This document shows positions 63,799 to 64,000 of a stretch of DNA of 64,000 nucleotides, one piece after another (position 1 is the stretch's first letter; every line of letters starts with the position of its first letter). The DNA lies in assembly GCF_014196635.1 (NCBI RefSeq), contig NZ_JACIEB010000004.1:124001-188000 (forward strand), written 5' to 3'. The notes beneath the pieces are model-generated. The model was not told the origin of the DNA. It worked only from the letters and a program-made list of their open reading frames with translations, and made no database searches. Source of the stretch: Sphingobium fontiphilum. GTDB taxonomy: Bacteria > Pseudomonadota > Alphaproteobacteria > Sphingomonadales > Sphingomonadaceae. The position numbers and the translations under genes are program-made.

Positions 63799-63998
63799 TA
63801 CCTTTGCTCCCTCCCCCCTTGGGGGGAGGGTTGGAGAGAGGGGGGCTCGCGCAAGGCTTGCGCAATCGCGTCCAGCACGCCTTCCATATTTCCCATCACA
63901 TCGGGATTGCCAAAACGGATCACGCGATACCCCAGCGATTCCAGAAATTCTGTTCGCTGGGCCTCATAGCGATCCTGAGCAGAATGTGTATCCCCATC
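63798..63998 (-). CDS. DUF559 endonuclease-like protein, C-terminal part (5' end outside window)
   Basis: The last 66 codons of a gene entering from the right edge. The sequence RYEAQRTEFLESLGYRVIRF, then GNPDVMGNMEGVLDAIAQAL, is the C-terminal part of the DUF559 domain, related to very-short-patch-repair-type endonucleases. The tail (PPSLQPSPQGGREQ) is encoded by a C-rich palindromic stretch. The stop TAA shares one base with the hisZ start (TAATG), implying cotranscription and coupling. The catalytic part is not visible. Confidence 0.8.
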   Translation of the reverse strand, partial: DGDTHSAQDRYEAQRTEFLESLGYRVIRFGNPDVMGNMEGVLDAIAQALREPPSLQPSPQGGREQR

Positions 63999-64000
63999 AA

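Overview
The window reads as a chromosomal segment of a sphingomonad-type alphaproteobacterium (Sphingobium/Novosphingobium-like). It is GC-rich and gene-dense on both strands. The pointers are a TonB-dependent receptor next to a monooxygenase/acyl-CoA dehydrogenase cluster, an alphaproteobacterial LexA box (GAAC-N7-GAAC) ahead of imuA-imuB-dnaE2, a NasS-NasT nitrate regulatory pair, and several proteins whose closest relatives I know from sphingomonads. Genus assignment is inference. I saw no rRNA, tRNA, CRISPR array, prophage or intact insertion sequence.

Layout. 1-6595: the 3' end of a TonB receptor, then an accessory catabolic cluster (SDR, carboxymuconolactone-decarboxylase-like protein, GntR regulator, acyl-CoA dehydrogenase, CYP101-like P450, VOC protein) for an unidentified substrate. 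6596-7447: a gene-poor stretch with a REP-like repeat and a gene remnant. 7448-17403: housekeeping and envelope genes (DUF3576 lipoprotein, leuS, lptE, holA, msrB, a class A penicillin-binding protein, DUF983, thioesterase, TonB-like protein). 17490-23408: the SOS mutasome imuA-imuB-dnaE2 with its LexA box. 23409-27265: a probable small RNA, small membrane proteins, a MEKHLA protein, an inverted-repeat element and a 560-residue Ala-rich protein of unknown function. 27363-29418: TPP riboswitch and thiC. 29611-30960: an AT-rich DUF3800 gene joined to a yefM-yoeB toxin-antitoxin pair with a recognisable operator. 30972-48706: ubiG, lysC, nitronate monooxygenase-like, lipoprotein, lrp/putA divergent pair, glnD, mutS, maeB, threonine aldolase and a DMT exporter. 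48726-62583: a ten-gene minus-strand nitrate assimilation locus, in transcription order nasT, nasS, [leader terminator], nrtA, nrtB, fused nrtC/D, porin, nirB, nirD, nasA, cobA. 62662-64000: hisZ and the end of a DUF559 gene.

How the parts work together. In the nitrate locus NasS and NasT should sense nitrate or nitrite and control read-through of the terminator ahead of nrtA. The porin and ABC transporter bring nitrate in, NasA and NirBD reduce it to ammonium, and CobA supplies the siroheme precursor for NirB. In the SOS cassette LexA cleavage would release imuA-imuB-dnaE2 for error-prone translesion synthesis. putA and the Lrp-type regulator form a classical divergent proline catabolism unit.

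The least explained items are the Ala-rich 560-residue protein, the DUF3800 gene coupled to YoeB, the small RNA candidate after dnaE2, the overlapping His/Gly-rich tail of ImuA, and the asymmetric active sites of the fused nitrate ABC ATPase.
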